Shown here piece by piece: positions 56,401-58,859 of a stretch of 64,000 nt of DNA (the stretch's first letter is position 1; each line of letters starts with the position of its first letter). Both the position numbers and the translations under genes were made by a program. Under the pieces are notes generated by a model that saw nothing but the letters and a program-made list of their open reading frames with translations, was not told where the DNA came from and searched no databases. Source of the stretch: Kuschelorhynchus macadamiae (taxonomy: Eukaryota > Arthropoda > Insecta > Coleoptera > Curculionidae); contig JAUTXW010002189.1 in assembly GCA_030620095.1 (NCBI GenBank), positions 255,001-319,000 of the forward strand, in the 5' to 3' direction.

Positions 56401-57805
56401 TAGAGTTTTAGACATAAATTAATTTACACTCTACCCTATATTATTACATACTTAAAGTGTTTACTTTTAAACCGAACACCCTGTATATAAAAAATAATAT
56501 ATGTTAGCATGGTTTTAGAGAAAAACACTCTACTTAAATCGGAACGATTGACAGAATATATGTAATCAACTTGATAAGAAAGATAAAGTTGTAGCTCTGC
56601 TATTTGATCTAACAAGGGAATTTGATACAATAGACCCTGACTTTGTTGTTAAAAAATTTGAAAGGCTAGGTATTAAAGGACCATTAAGTAAATGGCTTAA
56701 ATCTTTCTTGAAGGGTAGAACATTTAAAATAAAAATAGGTAATATTTTTTCACAAAAGACAAACTGTGTTTTAGGGGCCCGTTAAGGCAGTTTCCTGGGT
56801 CCTCTGATTTTCTTGTTATTCATAAACGACTTATCAGAATTCATTTCATTTGGAATCGTTTTTATGTTTGCTCATGATTGAAACTGAAAAACAGCATTTT
56901 TTTTTGGAAAAATCGGGATAACCAAAGCCTCACCAGTGATAAGCCATGAACTAGGAAATTTGGCAACGTGCTGTTTTGGGTCGAACGATTGGTTTGTTAC
57001 TTTCGATGCTGCTTTTCGTTCATTTTTTTTGTTTTCCTACCAGCTATTTGTTTTTTCCTGACGAAATAATGTTGCTGTTTATTATACGAATATTATTAGG
57101 TATAGACCAACTACAATTAATCGTGGAAAACAAGAGAAGCTACTGTATGTCCACTATGTTTTTTTCTTTACTTATATATAGTCAGTATTCTGCTTATGAG
57201 CGTTTAAGGGTCTTTTTATTCTCCCTATTAAAAGTCTTTTACAATCTATTTCTGCAGATTTTAATGTTAACTAGCAAACCCACTTGTGAGAAGAAATGCA
57301 GTGTTACTGGAAGATAACTTGTGATAAGTCAATAAAGAAAAGATACATCTAAAAATTAAGAAGCATGCGTTTTTTCGTTTTAAGTTATTCTGGCATAAAA
57401 TATATTAGAAGAAAAATTTGAAACATTTTTGTAGAAACCTGGAAGCCATAAATATTGGGAAAAAAAGCATGCGTTTCTTATGCACATTGTATATAAAATT
57501 TACCTAATAACTTAAATAAATTATGACACTAGTTTATTCAGAAGAATTTGTCTATTAAATGCGGGGAGACGCATGCCCTAGGGTTTTTGGTTTACGAAAT
57601 ATTTGACTTCAGATTTACCCTAAAAAAACTAGAGATCCACTTATTATGAGCAGCAGTTTAAAGTTTAAAATTAATAGAATAGTGACGATTACAGTACTTT
57701 CAGAGTCAAGAAATCGCAACAGAAGGCGAACTTAGAATTCACTCAGTAGACGATGGCGATCGAGTTAGAGATCTTCAAGACAAAGTAGCCGATCTTCAGG
57801 CAGAG
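8720..57805 (+). CDS. Evi5: Evi5 orthologue, TBC-domain Rab GTPase-activating protein (multi-exon, 3' end not found)
   Basis: Exons: 8720-8777 or 18869-18929 (alternative), then 25507-25724, 34065-34256, 40458-40817, 44788-44946, 47098-47334, 47457-47630, 48555-48716, 48967-49137, 49216-49479 and 57704-57805. Using exon 1b this gives about 700 residues, open at the C-terminus. The order matches the Evi5 family: a pre-TBC segment (WAKWSHIVNNWEDQWKKQN), a TBC domain from about residue 60 to 290, then a long Glu/Lys/Arg/Leu-rich coiled coil. The TBC domain has its arginine finger in IRRDIARTYPEH (Arg about residue 108) and its glutamine finger in VGYCQGSGF (Gln about 145), so Rab-GAP activity is expected. 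Family members act on Rab11-type endosomal traffic and on cell migration (established knowledge). All joins after exon 1 to exon 2 are phase 0. Introns reach 8.3 kb and are full of transposons, mostly antisense. Confidence 0.93.
8778..9004. other. Start of first Evi5 intron
   Basis: Intron sequence after exon 1a up to a small MITE. Nothing else is recognised here. Confidence 0.4.
9005..9145. mobile_element. Small foldback MITE
   Basis: About 140 bp with imperfect inverted arms. ACGCAGTGCGA and GAGCTAATAAGG on the left are mirrored by CCTAATTAGCTC and TCGCACTGCGTT on the right, with an ACTTTG word at each outer edge. Non-coding. Family unknown. Confidence 0.55.
9402..9605. mobile_element. MITE with ~45-bp inverted repeats
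   Basis: Bases 9402-9446 (AATGCACTAAAAAGTGAAAA... to CTGTAAAG) pair with 9561-9605 with about one mismatch. The 204-bp element has an AT-rich core and no ORF. Confidence 0.7.
9606..10600. other. Intronic or intergenic DNA, no gene seen
   Basis: AT-rich sequence with no supported coding frame, no obvious inverted ends and no motif I recognise. Confidence 0.4.
10610..11270 (-). repeat. Dispersed NNAAAATGGC/TTTTGTTCCGCC repeat family, several divergent units
   Basis: Several decayed units contain words such as AATATGACGGAACAAAATGGC, TGGATAAACTGG and TTTTTACACAAGAATT. In reverse complement these match the CCGCCATTTTGTT..ACCAAAATTTTACCAG..CATCC units seen at 23.3-23.8, 46.5-46.9 and 53.6-54.9 kb. 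The function is unknown; the units look like a non-coding dispersed or tandem repeat. Confidence 0.5.
11285..11400 (+). pseudogene. Tc1/mariner-type transposase C-terminal tail
   Basis: The + strand translation reads SSSDDDTSSFSEEDNDLEG followed by IEPLESQPSISKM, nearly identical to the acidic tail of the longer fragment at 31029-31520. Only the tail is present here. It lies just 5' of a LINE insertion, and the foldback that follows the same tail at 31.5 kb reappears after that LINE. Confidence 0.7.
11633..11911 (+). CDS. LINE ORF1 N-terminal zinc-finger fragment
   Basis: A 92-residue frame opening MAEFKCDSCQKIV with cysteine pairs at CDSC, IRCSGECRR, CMVC and CTVC. This arrangement resembles the PHD-like finger at the start of ORF1 proteins in several insect LINE clades. 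It stops at 11911. The normal remainder of ORF1 and the endonuclease are absent because the reverse transcriptase frame begins at about 11850-11910 in a different frame. It would be a truncated nucleic-acid-binding protein if made. Confidence 0.6.
   Translation: MAEFKCDSCQKIVSEKDCYRIRCSGECRRNFCMVCTGLDKSTTKVLYKQKFNNIRFFCTVCDSPTLKYLHDKISDLQKTQISSEYLEALVPQ
11989..13422 (+). CDS. LINE reverse transcriptase (Jockey/CR1-like), endonuclease missing
   Basis: An intact 477-codon frame; the same frame is open upstream to about 11850 and includes LRSTINDIKNKSSSGTDGLT, the usual N-terminal RT motif. Hallmarks in order are SNYRPIALLPTLSKIIERLV, QFGFLSNKCTSDA, the catalytic Asp in CDFSKAFDCVNH, GVPQGSVLGPILFLLFIND, and FADD in CLFADDTSF. 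A C-terminal thumb region with RYAIPFWG and LQKRAVRYLL follows. The coding part is unbroken, suggesting fairly recent insertion, but loss of the endonuclease and most of ORF1 should prevent autonomous retrotransposition. The start shown is the first ATG and is not a defended initiation site. Confidence 0.9.
   Translation: MYSSLPECTLEHLTTLINMSFQNGTFPSCLKTAIIIPLHKGGVSEEASNYRPIALLPTLSKIIERLVKKRLLSFLSRYEILTKHQFGFLSNKCTSDAMFSLLNRVYSSLNNHHATATIFCDFSKAFDCVNHNILTNKLQYYGFRGAPLNWFKSYLSNRNQVVKVDNRMSSCRPMEYGVPQGSVLGPILFLLFINDMANLNISGKICLFADDTSFTWSHPDVTDLHRIVSNDLITIKSWCDSNLLCLNISKTKVLSYKNTLQPFDLNGTTIDVVNSVKFLGLLVDDSLKWDPHIDALSRKLGSACFALRSVSEELSFSTSRTVYFALVESHLRYAIPFWGTCCATQFDRIFILQKRAVRYLLRLNSRTHCRDFFKRYKILTLPCLFILESVCLIRKHAPALLERPSHNYPLRNTEHDLYLPTPHSELIKRSVIYNAKKMHNHLQFNIKSIISLTSFRKALKSFLLERAFYTVNEFYNT
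13821..14567. mobile_element. Large foldback element, copy A
   Basis: Two arms of about 350-370 bp (about 13821-14190 and 14215-14567) are imperfect inverted repeats around a short loop. The outer ends read AGCCAGCA..CCAGTGAAC. Internal landmarks include CTTTGGGCTATTCGGG, GTACAGGGGGCGTCATTGTG and ATTCTGATGCTATTATAG, each with a complement in the other arm. Non-coding. A second, left-truncated copy lies at 31529-32194 and shares the same flanking DNA on its right. Confidence 0.8.
14772..14976. mobile_element. MITE with AGTGCGG..ACACGAAAGAAAAC ends, copy A
   Basis: A 205-bp element with inverted ends of about 22 bp (AGTGCGGtACACGAAAG and its near complement). The same element sits at the same relative position in the duplicated block at 32399-32605, so it was already nested before the block was copied. 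Confidence 0.7.
15055..15400. repeat. Dispersed ~350-bp repeat (copy 1)
   Basis: Shares blocks such as GTTTTAGCAAATTGCT, GTGAATCGCCTCGAAGG, AGTCAAAAGAAACTGTG, AACTTCTAGTGC and CTCGCAGGCCT, in the same order and orientation, with 24465-24770. Divergence is substantial, with many indels. Neither copy has an open frame I can assign. Confidence 0.65.
15401..16700. other. No supported gene
   Basis: AT-rich DNA. The short minus-strand frame at 16266-16505 contains TFVKILYGFCYIHKVRG, which I cannot assign; it may belong to the 3' flank of the neighbouring antisense LINE remnant. Confidence 0.35.
16712..18228 (-). pseudogene. Non-LTR retrotransposon remnant (endonuclease and RT pieces)
   Basis: On the minus strand the order is a motif LNVYHLNTRSLRNIFEELV (about 18090), typical of the start of an AP-type endonuclease. 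Then come an endonuclease-end motif of the IDHILAR...SLTDHYLIGL type (about 17760-17680), RT motifs NYRSISLISNIAKIW (about 17240) and QFGFRNGKSTEDC (about 17120), and a VYIDLVKAS palm motif (about 17030). A C-terminal FFNILPISIKNMFF..FKRI lies at 16720-16800. Stops and frameshifts are numerous, so it is dead. Confidence 0.7.
18229..18868. other. Upstream region of Evi5 exon 1b
   Basis: Between the antisense LINE remnant and exon 1b. Probable location of a second promoter and 5' UTR. The short stretch just before the ATG contains GTCGTGCACAGCAG, which could be either a promoter-proximal site or a splice acceptor; sequence alone does not decide. Confidence 0.3.
18869..18929 (+). CDS. Evi5: Evi5 alternative first coding exon 1b
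   Basis: ATG at 18869 opens MGDDIVFEQAVANSVFFVKF and ends with one base of a glycine codon before a GTGAGT donor at 18930. Splicing to exon 2 gives ..VKFGTSSTTDRDEGEE in frame. It is homologous to exon 1a (about 14 of 20 residues identical, one extra Asp) and about 10 kb closer to exon 2. Each copy has an ATG, an identical exon phase and a strong donor, which argues for mutually exclusive first exons. Confidence 0.72.
18930..19876. other. Intron 1 sequence, no gene seen
   Basis: AT-rich intron. Contains a TACAGGGATCCC word near 19449 like other repeat ends, but no matching partner was found. No supported coding frame. Confidence 0.4.
19877..21223 (-). pseudogene. LINE reverse transcriptase remnant, antisense in intron 1
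   Basis: The minus strand shows the frame GEYESGSRRGRSTMDQLHTV, then an FVDFKQAYDSIKRNKL catalytic palm motif (about 20960). CRVKVAAALTEPFEVLMQGEGLAV and LEYVLKETRIGPGFSY follow. Nearer 20150-19930 comes a C-terminal motif of the type GHVQRMPAKRIPKKVLD..GKPRLRW. The C-terminal region resembles the RT family whose relatives are often annotated as craniofacial-development-protein-2-like. Multiple frameshifts, so a pseudogene. Confidence 0.75.
21420..22165. repeat. Tandem satellite, ~287-bp unit, about 2.6 copies
   Basis: The word AAACTTAAATAAAAACCTT starts at 21432 and 21721 and recurs near 22006, giving spacings of 289 and 285 bases. Each unit also contains a CACCTGTAT or CTCCTGTAT word, a GACTATAAAAAA-type word, and (in the first two) ACCAAGGATTAAGCTTATC. 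Non-coding. Confidence 0.85.
22440..23033 (+). mobile_element. Possible LTR plus leader (solo LTR candidate)
   Basis: A promoter-like GGATATAAAAGTGGCC at 22665-22680 is followed about 280 bases later by AATAAA (22957). A TATATATAG-rich stretch ends in ..AAATAACA, and then comes GTGAGGTGGCGAGATCC at about 23036. That looks like a primer-binding-site style TGGCGA. The order promoter, polyadenylation signal, CA end, TGGCGA fits an insect LTR. No second LTR or gag/pol was found, and the 5' end is a guess. The 67-codon ORF at 22789 inside it is probably fortuitous. Confidence 0.35.
23330..23800 (+). repeat. Dispersed GCCATTTTGTTTCGCCAT repeat unit
   Basis: Contains CATTTTACCAGTTCATCC, GCCATTTTGTTTCGCCATAT, GAGCTATGCCGCGTAC and GGGATCCAGGGACC, followed by AATCTCGGAGGGTG. 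The same ordered words occur at 46.5-46.9 kb and, more diverged, in the tandem units at 53.6-54.9 kb. No ORF. Confidence 0.65.
23801..25506. other. Intron 1, 3' part
   Basis: Holds a short dispersed repeat at about 24035-24130 (TATCTTGAAAATGAAACCGT..), which also occurs at 40180-40260 and, inverted, at 38430-38515. Also holds the second copy of the 15-kb repeat (listed separately). No coding frame other than the start of Evi5 exon 2 at its end. Confidence 0.5.
24465..24770. repeat. Dispersed ~300-bp repeat (copy 2)
   Basis: Matches 15055-15400 in order and orientation, with shared words GTTTTAGCAAATTGCT, GTGAATCGCCTCGAAGG, AGTCAAAAGAAACTGTG and CTCGCAGGCCT. No recognisable termini or ORF. 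Confidence 0.65.
25507..25724 (+). CDS. Evi5: Evi5 exon 2: pre-TBC region and start of TBC domain
   Basis: Preceded by acceptor TTCCAG and followed by donor GTACGT. It begins two bases into a codon and ends in phase 0. It encodes SSTTDRDEGEELWAKWSHIV, then NNWEDQWKKQNTQIRELV, then RRGIPLHFRAIVWQLLCSA. The last segment is the conserved first helix of Evi5-type TBC domains (the R-x-G-I-P-x-x-x-R-x-x-x-W pattern). Confidence 0.95.
25725..26069. other. Start of intron 2, nothing recognised
   Basis: AT-rich intron sequence with no supported feature. Confidence 0.4.
26070..26480. mobile_element. Foldback repeat in intron 2
   Basis: GACAATTGGAAAGTAAA near 26090 is mirrored by TTTACTTTCCAATTGTC near 26440. 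Adjoining words (GAGC..CGA.TTTGTT) are mirrored too, giving imperfect arms of about 60 bp. The right arm includes CAGGGTGTTCCATTT, related to the outer parts of the inverted element at 27.0-29.2 kb. Confidence 0.5.
27015..29215. mobile_element. Head-to-head inverted pair of Tc1/mariner-type (DUF4817-like) elements
   Basis: The left arm (27015-27490) and right arm (28840-29215) are long imperfect inverted repeats that include the element 5' region and the beginning of its transposase. On the left the + strand reads ATA-GGG-TAT-TCT-GAT-AAA-GAA near 27440 (start codon lost). On the right the minus strand reads MGYSDEEKANIL from 28889. Between them lies the rest of the minus-strand copy. Outer ends carry TGTACAGGG-type words. 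Confidence 0.7.
28100..28889 (-). pseudogene. Tc1/mariner-type transposase with N-terminal DUF4817-like HTH, broken
   Basis: The N-terminus MGYSDEEKANILKIYF followed by REIRNQHRMAYPSLVAPSTS matches the helix-turn-helix seen at the start of many insect mariner-like transposases. Farther on (about 28440-28270) one frame reads REMLARMQ, then LLTDEAIFSTAGMFIWGNK and HFWATTNPQKKQ. This carries the first catalytic Asp in TDEAIF. Stops and frame changes interrupt it, and the remaining catalytic residues were not found. It lies antisense in Evi5 intron 2. Confidence 0.7.
29500..30130 (+). other. GC-rich patch and possible PIF/Harbinger remnant (weak)
   Basis: Unusually GC-rich words (GGTCACACTGATCTGGCCGG, GTTCACACTGTAGCTG) precede a broken + strand frame at 29897. 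That frame starts MESSSDKHMM and continues, after stops, with KRSR..and GYYREGQKMSYSAPNKLL. The layout resembles the N-terminal region of PIF/Harbinger transposases, but no catalytic motif is present. Could equally be another repeat. Confidence 0.25.
30325..31000 (-). pseudogene. hAT transposon remnant (SCAND3/ZBED-type transposase)
   Basis: CAGTGGTTATCAACCTTTTT at 30325 matches the common terminal inverted repeat of hAT elements. On the minus strand around 30920-30780 one frame reads WLRKPFTLSMEVLNLTVKQT, then EGLIDISTDENLKDTF and NPATLLEF. This resembles the segment just before the conserved dimerisation region of SCAND3/ZBED5-like transposases. Stops follow and the partner end was not found. 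Antisense to Evi5. Confidence 0.5.
31029..31520 (+). pseudogene. Tc1/mariner-type transposase, C-terminal fragment
   Basis: From about 31110 the frame reads YKIDGLLRNLGHTPLRLPPY, then MCNLNPIELIWTGVKKYI. The latter carries the third acidic catalytic residue of IS630/Tc1-type transposases in the NPIE motif. The end is SAENWKSYVKHFRSIEDKYW and an acidic Ser-rich tail (SSSDDEASSFSEEGNDLEG) to the stop at 31518. The N-terminal two-thirds are absent. Nearly the same tail is at 11285. Confidence 0.8.
31529..32194. mobile_element. Large foldback element, copy B (left end truncated)
   Basis: Matches the foldback at 13821-14567 across both arms and the loop, but begins inside the left arm at GGGTATGCC, directly after the transposase tail. 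The right end reads ..GATGCTGGCT, as in copy A. The sequence to the right also matches copy A up to about 32610. Confidence 0.8.
32399..32605. mobile_element. MITE with AGTGCGG ends, copy B
   Basis: Same element, same relative position and near-identical sequence as 14772-14976. Confidence 0.7.
32610..34064. other. 3' part of intron 2
   Basis: No coding frame supported. A GC-rich word GGGGGGCCGCGCCCCCCC near 33158 looks like a transposon end of the type also hinted at 45460, but no partner was found. Confidence 0.4.
34065..34256 (+). CDS. Evi5: Evi5 exon 3: catalytic core of TBC domain
   Basis: Acceptor TTTTTTCAG, donor GTAAGG, 64 codons, phase 0 at both ends. It encodes TKSPCEKVIRRDIARTYPEH and then LHDREVGYCQGSGFIVGLLL. 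The arginine finger (I-x-x-D-x-x-R) and glutamine finger (Y-C-Q-G) of dual-finger TBC GAPs are both intact, so the protein should be catalytically competent. Confidence 0.97.
34257..34984. other. Intron 3, 5' part
   Basis: AT-rich intron with CAGGGTAAAACATG and TACAGGGTCTGAAAAG words like other repeat ends in this window; no arms could be paired. No coding frame. Confidence 0.35.
34985..36954 (-). pseudogene. LINE remnant (endonuclease plus reverse transcriptase), antisense in intron 3
   Basis: Minus-strand order: an endonuclease core MYIYLSSSDNSF..LGDFNVHV (about 36470-36330), then AEAFAISQSFTNFSREPTYF and NSLDFFLTTHPEP (endonuclease end). RT motifs follow: INDRQYGHKRSIADILTFAT (36080), a palm motif ALDISKTFYQVWHDALLNKL (about 35980, catalytic Asp kept but the usual AFD is TFY), SKAEIVDRCKVMTLSLTEDL, IRPSLEYCSNI and LDAVQRRALLLVDD. 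A C-terminal domain with NLQVFKYRIN.. ends it. The RT fingers are joined directly to the endonuclease end, so several hundred bases are deleted. Frameshifts abound. Confidence 0.8.
36955..39157. other. Middle of intron 3
   Basis: No gene seen. Bases 38430-38515 are an inverted copy of a short repeat that is also at 24035 and 40180. The rest is AT-rich with no supported frame. Confidence 0.4.
39158..40168. mobile_element. Foldback element with ~290-bp inverted arms
   Basis: The left arm, about 39158-39450, begins TGTACAGGATGATC; the right arm, about 39880-40168, ends GATCACCCTGTACAAC. Landmarks mirrored between arms include AATGTTACCCC, CTTTCTTATTATTCAA, TATGTAGGGTTACTACT and CTACTAAAAATTCTATGAAT. 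The central 430 bp has no assignable ORF. Confidence 0.8.
40169..40457. other. End of intron 3
   Basis: Contains a copy of the short TATCTTAAAAACGAAACCGT repeat, then the polypyrimidine-poor acceptor ACCTTATAG of exon 4. Confidence 0.4.
40458..40817 (+). CDS. Evi5: Evi5 exon 4: C-terminal half of TBC domain
   Basis: A 120-codon exon, acceptor TTATAG and donor GTATGA. It encodes MPEEETFAVLVRIMQDYRM, FKPSMAELGVCMFQLESLV, SQNFHTSMYASSWFLTLFTT, then ALSLPLACRIMDVFLSEGME and MSLDMEGML. This is strongly Evi5-like (human family members read very similarly here). The initial Met is internal to the protein. Confidence 0.97.
40938..40969. repeat. (TAA)n microsatellite
   Basis: About eleven AAT/TAA units; probably the 3' tail of the antisense LINE. 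Confidence 0.9.
40938..41960 (-). pseudogene. CR1-like LINE remnant with (TTA)n tail, antisense in intron 4
   Basis: On the minus strand, a broken GVSQCSVMG (normally GVPQGSVLGP) is followed by a TDDTKIF catalytic motif and GFGVMTTSDLKWESQV. Then come CSPYFQKDIDILE, a thumb region (YSCDMNVFTTSLNHHLCGLS) and the end TEDIVYAPGVSAFKKLLDKL near 41040. The 3' end abuts a (TAA)n microsatellite at 40938-40969, which on the element's strand is a (TTA)n tail as in CR1/L2-type LINEs. Many frameshifts. Confidence 0.75.
42119..42168. repeat. (TA)n microsatellite
   Basis: Pure TA for about 50 bases inside intron 4. Confidence 0.95.
42801..42849. repeat. 19-bp minisatellite, about 2.6 copies
   Basis: The unit TAACTAAGTTACTCTAAAG is repeated in tandem. 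Each unit contains the near-palindrome AACTAAGTTA. Confidence 0.8.
42960..43380 (+). other. Possible LTR end and leader, GC-rich patch
   Basis: A TATTTAAAAG promoter-like word (43046), AATAAA (about 43102) and a ..GGCGCGCAACA end at 43153 are followed by ATACGTGGTTCGG, which could be a primer-binding site. A GC-rich 200-bp leader ends near 43380. The short ORF at 43185 in the leader is not assignable. No second LTR or pol was found. Tentative. Confidence 0.25.
43775..44375. repeat. Tandem duplication, ~309-bp unit, two copies
   Basis: TATATGCAG at 43775 and 44084 starts two diverged copies 309 bases apart. Shared words include CACCTAAAATTAAAC, CCCGATACCTTAAAAA, CTTGGATATTTTGGAT, GAAATAGACT and GCCAGCAAAACGTCTTT. 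An apparent ORF in copy 2 (44269-44487) is therefore repeat sequence. Confidence 0.85.
44376..44787. other. End of intron 4
   Basis: AT-rich, no feature beyond the acceptor of exon 5. Confidence 0.4.
44788..44946 (+). CDS. Evi5: Evi5 exon 5: end of TBC region and start of coiled coil
   Basis: Acceptor ATTTTTAG, donor GTAAGT, 53 codons in phase 0. It encodes YFQKELPAKAEADPEGLLQ, then MAYSMKYNPKKMKKLEKEYH and VIKSKEQEEMTELK. The KMKKLEKEY motif is diagnostic of Evi5-type proteins just after the TBC domain. Confidence 0.95.
44947..47097. other. Intron 5
   Basis: About 2.15 kb. A GC-rich word GAGGGGGGCGGTCCGCCCC at 45471 resembles the end of hAT-type elements. Bases 46550-46930 are a unit of the GCCATTTTGTTTTGCCAT repeat family. 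The open frames across 46773-47046 are inside that repeat and are not genes. Confidence 0.5.
46550..46930 (+). repeat. Dispersed GCCATTTTGTTTTGCCAT repeat unit
   Basis: Ordered words GCCATTTTGTTTTGCCATAT, TTTTACTAGTGTATCC, GAGCTGTGCCGCGTCC, GGGTCCAGGGAAGACC and AATCTCGGAGAGTG parallel those at 23330-23800. Confidence 0.65.
47098..47334 (+). CDS. Evi5: Evi5 exon 6: coiled coil
   Basis: Acceptor TTTTAG, donor GTGAGA, 79 codons, phase 0. It encodes RLRTENKQLRHRCEMLEEES, then LVRGQVSRAEEEE and VVQRELEVLRYTHLETT. The RLRTEN start and the GQVSRAEE segment align with the vertebrate Evi5 coiled coil. Translation past the donor runs to a stop at 47410, but that is intron. Confidence 0.93.
47457..47630 (+). 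CDS. Evi5: Evi5 exon 7: coiled coil
   Basis: Acceptor TTTGTAG, donor GTAACC, 58 codons, phase 0. It encodes HSSRQSSIEEITLKQEQLQ, LQEELVKVRLREAENDALI and LRSRIHELEE. The LQEELVKVRLREAE segment is repeated in diverged form in exons 8 and 9. Confidence 0.92.
47631..48554. other. Intron 7, nothing recognised
   Basis: About 0.9 kb of AT-rich intron without a supported repeat or coding frame. Confidence 0.4.
48555..48716 (+). CDS. Evi5: Evi5 exon 8: coiled coil
   Basis: Acceptor TTTTAG, donor GTAAGT, 54 codons. It encodes DKKTLRETTPDNSVAHLQEE, then LIAVKLREAEANLSLKDLRQ and RVSELSNQW. The EEL..VKLREAE motif parallels exon 7 (VKVRLREAE). Confidence 0.93.
48967..49137 (+). CDS. Evi5: Evi5 exon 9: coiled coil
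   Basis: Acceptor TTTTAG, donor GTGGGT, 57 codons. It opens with a less helical Pro/Ser/Thr stretch (KPEPTTSNDPLSTPKK) and then EIQKLEEELMTTRIREMETL, the third copy of the LEEEL..RIRE pattern. The linker may be a regulated hinge; that is inference. Confidence 0.92.
49216..49479 (+). CDS. Evi5: Evi5 exon 10: coiled coil
   Basis: Acceptor TTACAG, donor GTATAG, 88 codons. It encodes VMELETQVQVSTNQLRRQD, EALEEAEQRDREAAARLLEE, MQDELMKARISDAEKTQAVA and ELTQKISQLELK. A continuous amphipathic helix. The next intron (8.2 kb) holds a transposon and a large foldback. Confidence 0.94.
49640..52510 (-). mobile_element. DNA transposon with subterminal repeats, antisense in Evi5 intron 10
   Basis: The left end near 49667 (GTGAATTTCGAAAGGGTCTC) is mirrored at the right end near 52450-52475 (GAGTCCTTTTCGAAATTCAC). 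Shorter relatives of the same word (GAGATGAGTCGTTTTCGAAA at about 49863, GAGATGAGCCCTTCTCGAAA at about 52300, ATGAGTCCTTTTCCTTCG at about 52370) form subterminal repeats in both orientations. The interior encodes a spliced transposase on the minus strand. Exact termini and target duplication were not settled. Confidence 0.7.
50036..52055 (-). pseudogene. DUF7869-like transposase, two exons, frameshifted
   Basis: Exon 1 (52055-51880) opens MSDSSSSENAGEEKKKKRG and ends GPSCR at a GTAGG donor. A 192-nt intron ends in TTTGTAG, and exon 2 from 51687 continues CIRKCFHLSDDTKKAILSRI. The join restores a Cys-rich GPSC-x-C-x-x-x-C motif. Then come GLIEAFPV, RGKSAGSRSNVMPEE, HYSNNIVKKYLSSALNV, FGRPQIDVCSKCEE, LNENAKRVASAELIVHKRRA, and the acidic-residue core LHLFCDGCPGQNKNN with SGHSYNDCDRDF. 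At least three single-base shifts (near 51390, 51005 and 50970) break the frame. I believe this family is the one annotated DUF7869 in insects; that name is from memory. Confidence 0.7.
53433..53482. repeat. (TA)n microsatellite
   Basis: Pure alternating TA, about 50 bases; the ORF through it is an artefact. Confidence 0.95.
53580..54910 (+). repeat. Tandem array of the CCGCCATTTTGTT family, ~4 units
   Basis: Successive units repeat the words GCCATTTTGTTTTGCCATAT, ACCAAAATATTACCAGGT, TTGAGCTAGTTTTTAAGC-like text, ACAGACAAA, CCTGAGAGATTGG, and TTCCGCCATCTTGAATT..TTTTACTAGTTTATC. Spacing is about 300-420 bases with indels. Similar single units occur at 10.6-11.3, 23.3 and 46.5 kb. Confidence 0.65.
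55931..56539. other. Intron 10, between repeats
   Basis: Holds a Penelope-type terminal fragment at 56240-56320 and AT-rich filler. CACCCTGTATAT near 56478 is another repeat-end word without a partner. Confidence 0.4.
56240..56320 (+). repeat. Fragment of Penelope-like element terminal sequence
   Basis: TCTCGTAAAGTAAAGATC and CCTGAAGATGCGTCGTGCAA, followed by CGAAGACGAAATGTCG, match the complement of 58760-58850 at most positions. The ..CCTGAAGATG..GAAACGTCG pattern is common in terminal regions of Penelope-like elements. Confidence 0.55.
56540..56880 (+). pseudogene. LINE reverse transcriptase fragment, sense in intron 10
   Basis: The + strand reads KDKVVALLFDLTREFDTIDP (palm motif with catalytic Asp), then LSKWLKSFLKGRTFKIKIGN, a damaged VPQGS site (GAR, then a stop), LGPLIFLLFINDLSEF, and FAHD in place of FADD. 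Only the central RT is present. It precedes an unassigned Phe-rich frame at 56976-57317 that I do not treat as a gene. Confidence 0.7.
56881..57703. other. End of intron 10
   Basis: AT-rich intron. The hydrophobic frame at 56976-57317 is Phe/Leu-rich with no motif and follows a dead RT; I see no reason to call it a gene. Confidence 0.4.
57704..57805 (+). CDS. Evi5: Evi5 exon 11: coiled coil; last exon seen
   Basis: Acceptor TTTCAG ending 57703 and donor GTACGT. It encodes SQEIATEGELRIHSVDDGD, then RVRDLQDKVADLQAE. A second in-frame acceptor ends nine bases upstream (57694) and would add Tyr-Phe-Gln. The helix pattern and phase 0 fit the Evi5 tail. No stop codon or downstream exon was found before 64000. 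Confidence 0.88.
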
Positions 57806-58755
57806 GTACGTTTAGGCTATGCTGGTTACTTAAAAATTAACTAACAAGCACCTTGCTTAACTGCTATTCAAAACTAATAAAACAATGTGTATATTTTGTA
57901 TATAAATTTTACCTCACGAACCGCTGAGTTTATTTGATGTGAATGTCCTTTAGTTTGCTGTTTTAGATGCTAAAATATCCTTTTGATACTTTGCCAGATA
58001 TATATATGATTGTCAGTGGATACTTGTCAAACTGACGTCATTGTTTTAGTGATAGGTAAGGTAGACTTTTAAACTTAACTCGGATGTTTTAGCGTTTAGT
58101 TTAATTTTTTAAACTATCTTTTATATTCATATGAATGAAATCAAAATAAAAGAATAAGAAAAGCAAAATTGAAGTCTAGCTTCATAATAACAGGTTTTAC
58201 ATGTTAAAATTCGTATATTTTTAACAGTCGTATGTACTAAAGATTAAGTTTTAAATTATATGCCGCAATAGATCATGATCCAAATGTCAAAATGATTAAA
58301 TATACAGTATCGTAAGCAAATTACGATGACAAGTAAATCTGATCTATCTCTTGAATGTGAATCTGGGAGTAAATGGCTATAAATAAATACATGCAGAGAA
58401 ACACTAAGAAACGCAACAAGAGGTTTTGTTGTTCCCTTTTCTAGTGGTTTACCTAATAACAAACTGAAATGAGAACCATACTACGATGAAAAGGATCGGA
58501 CCTCAGTTCTCGACCCACGCGGAAACGTTGGTCAACTTACTCTTCCCAACGGTGCATGTCCGGCTATCTTTATTCACGGCGGAGGCACAAGTAGTTGTGG
58601 TAGTGGGTGTTGAAATATAGCCCCAGAACTGAGAGTGACAAAATGCATGTCATCCCATTGTGTTCTCAGTGGACGTATCTACAAAAAACGCATACTTTAA
58701 TTACCCAAGAGCTTTTATTACCCCAAAGATATATATGTATTTCGTACACCTCCAT
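57806..58755. other. Intron or downstream DNA, nothing recognised
   Basis: AT-rich DNA after exon 11. No exon, RNA gene or paired repeat identified. Confidence 0.4.
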
Positions 58756-58859
58756 GTCAAGGGATTTTTTGTTTCCGACGTTTCGCTTTCGATTGCACGA
58801 GGCATCTTCAGGTATCTTTACTTCACGAGATCGAAACACTGAATGAGCTCGGAGAGGTT

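Noticed and set aside
56976..57317. 113-codon hydrophobic + strand ORF
   Set aside because: Phe/Leu-rich AT-driven translation with no motif, downstream of a dead RT fragment.
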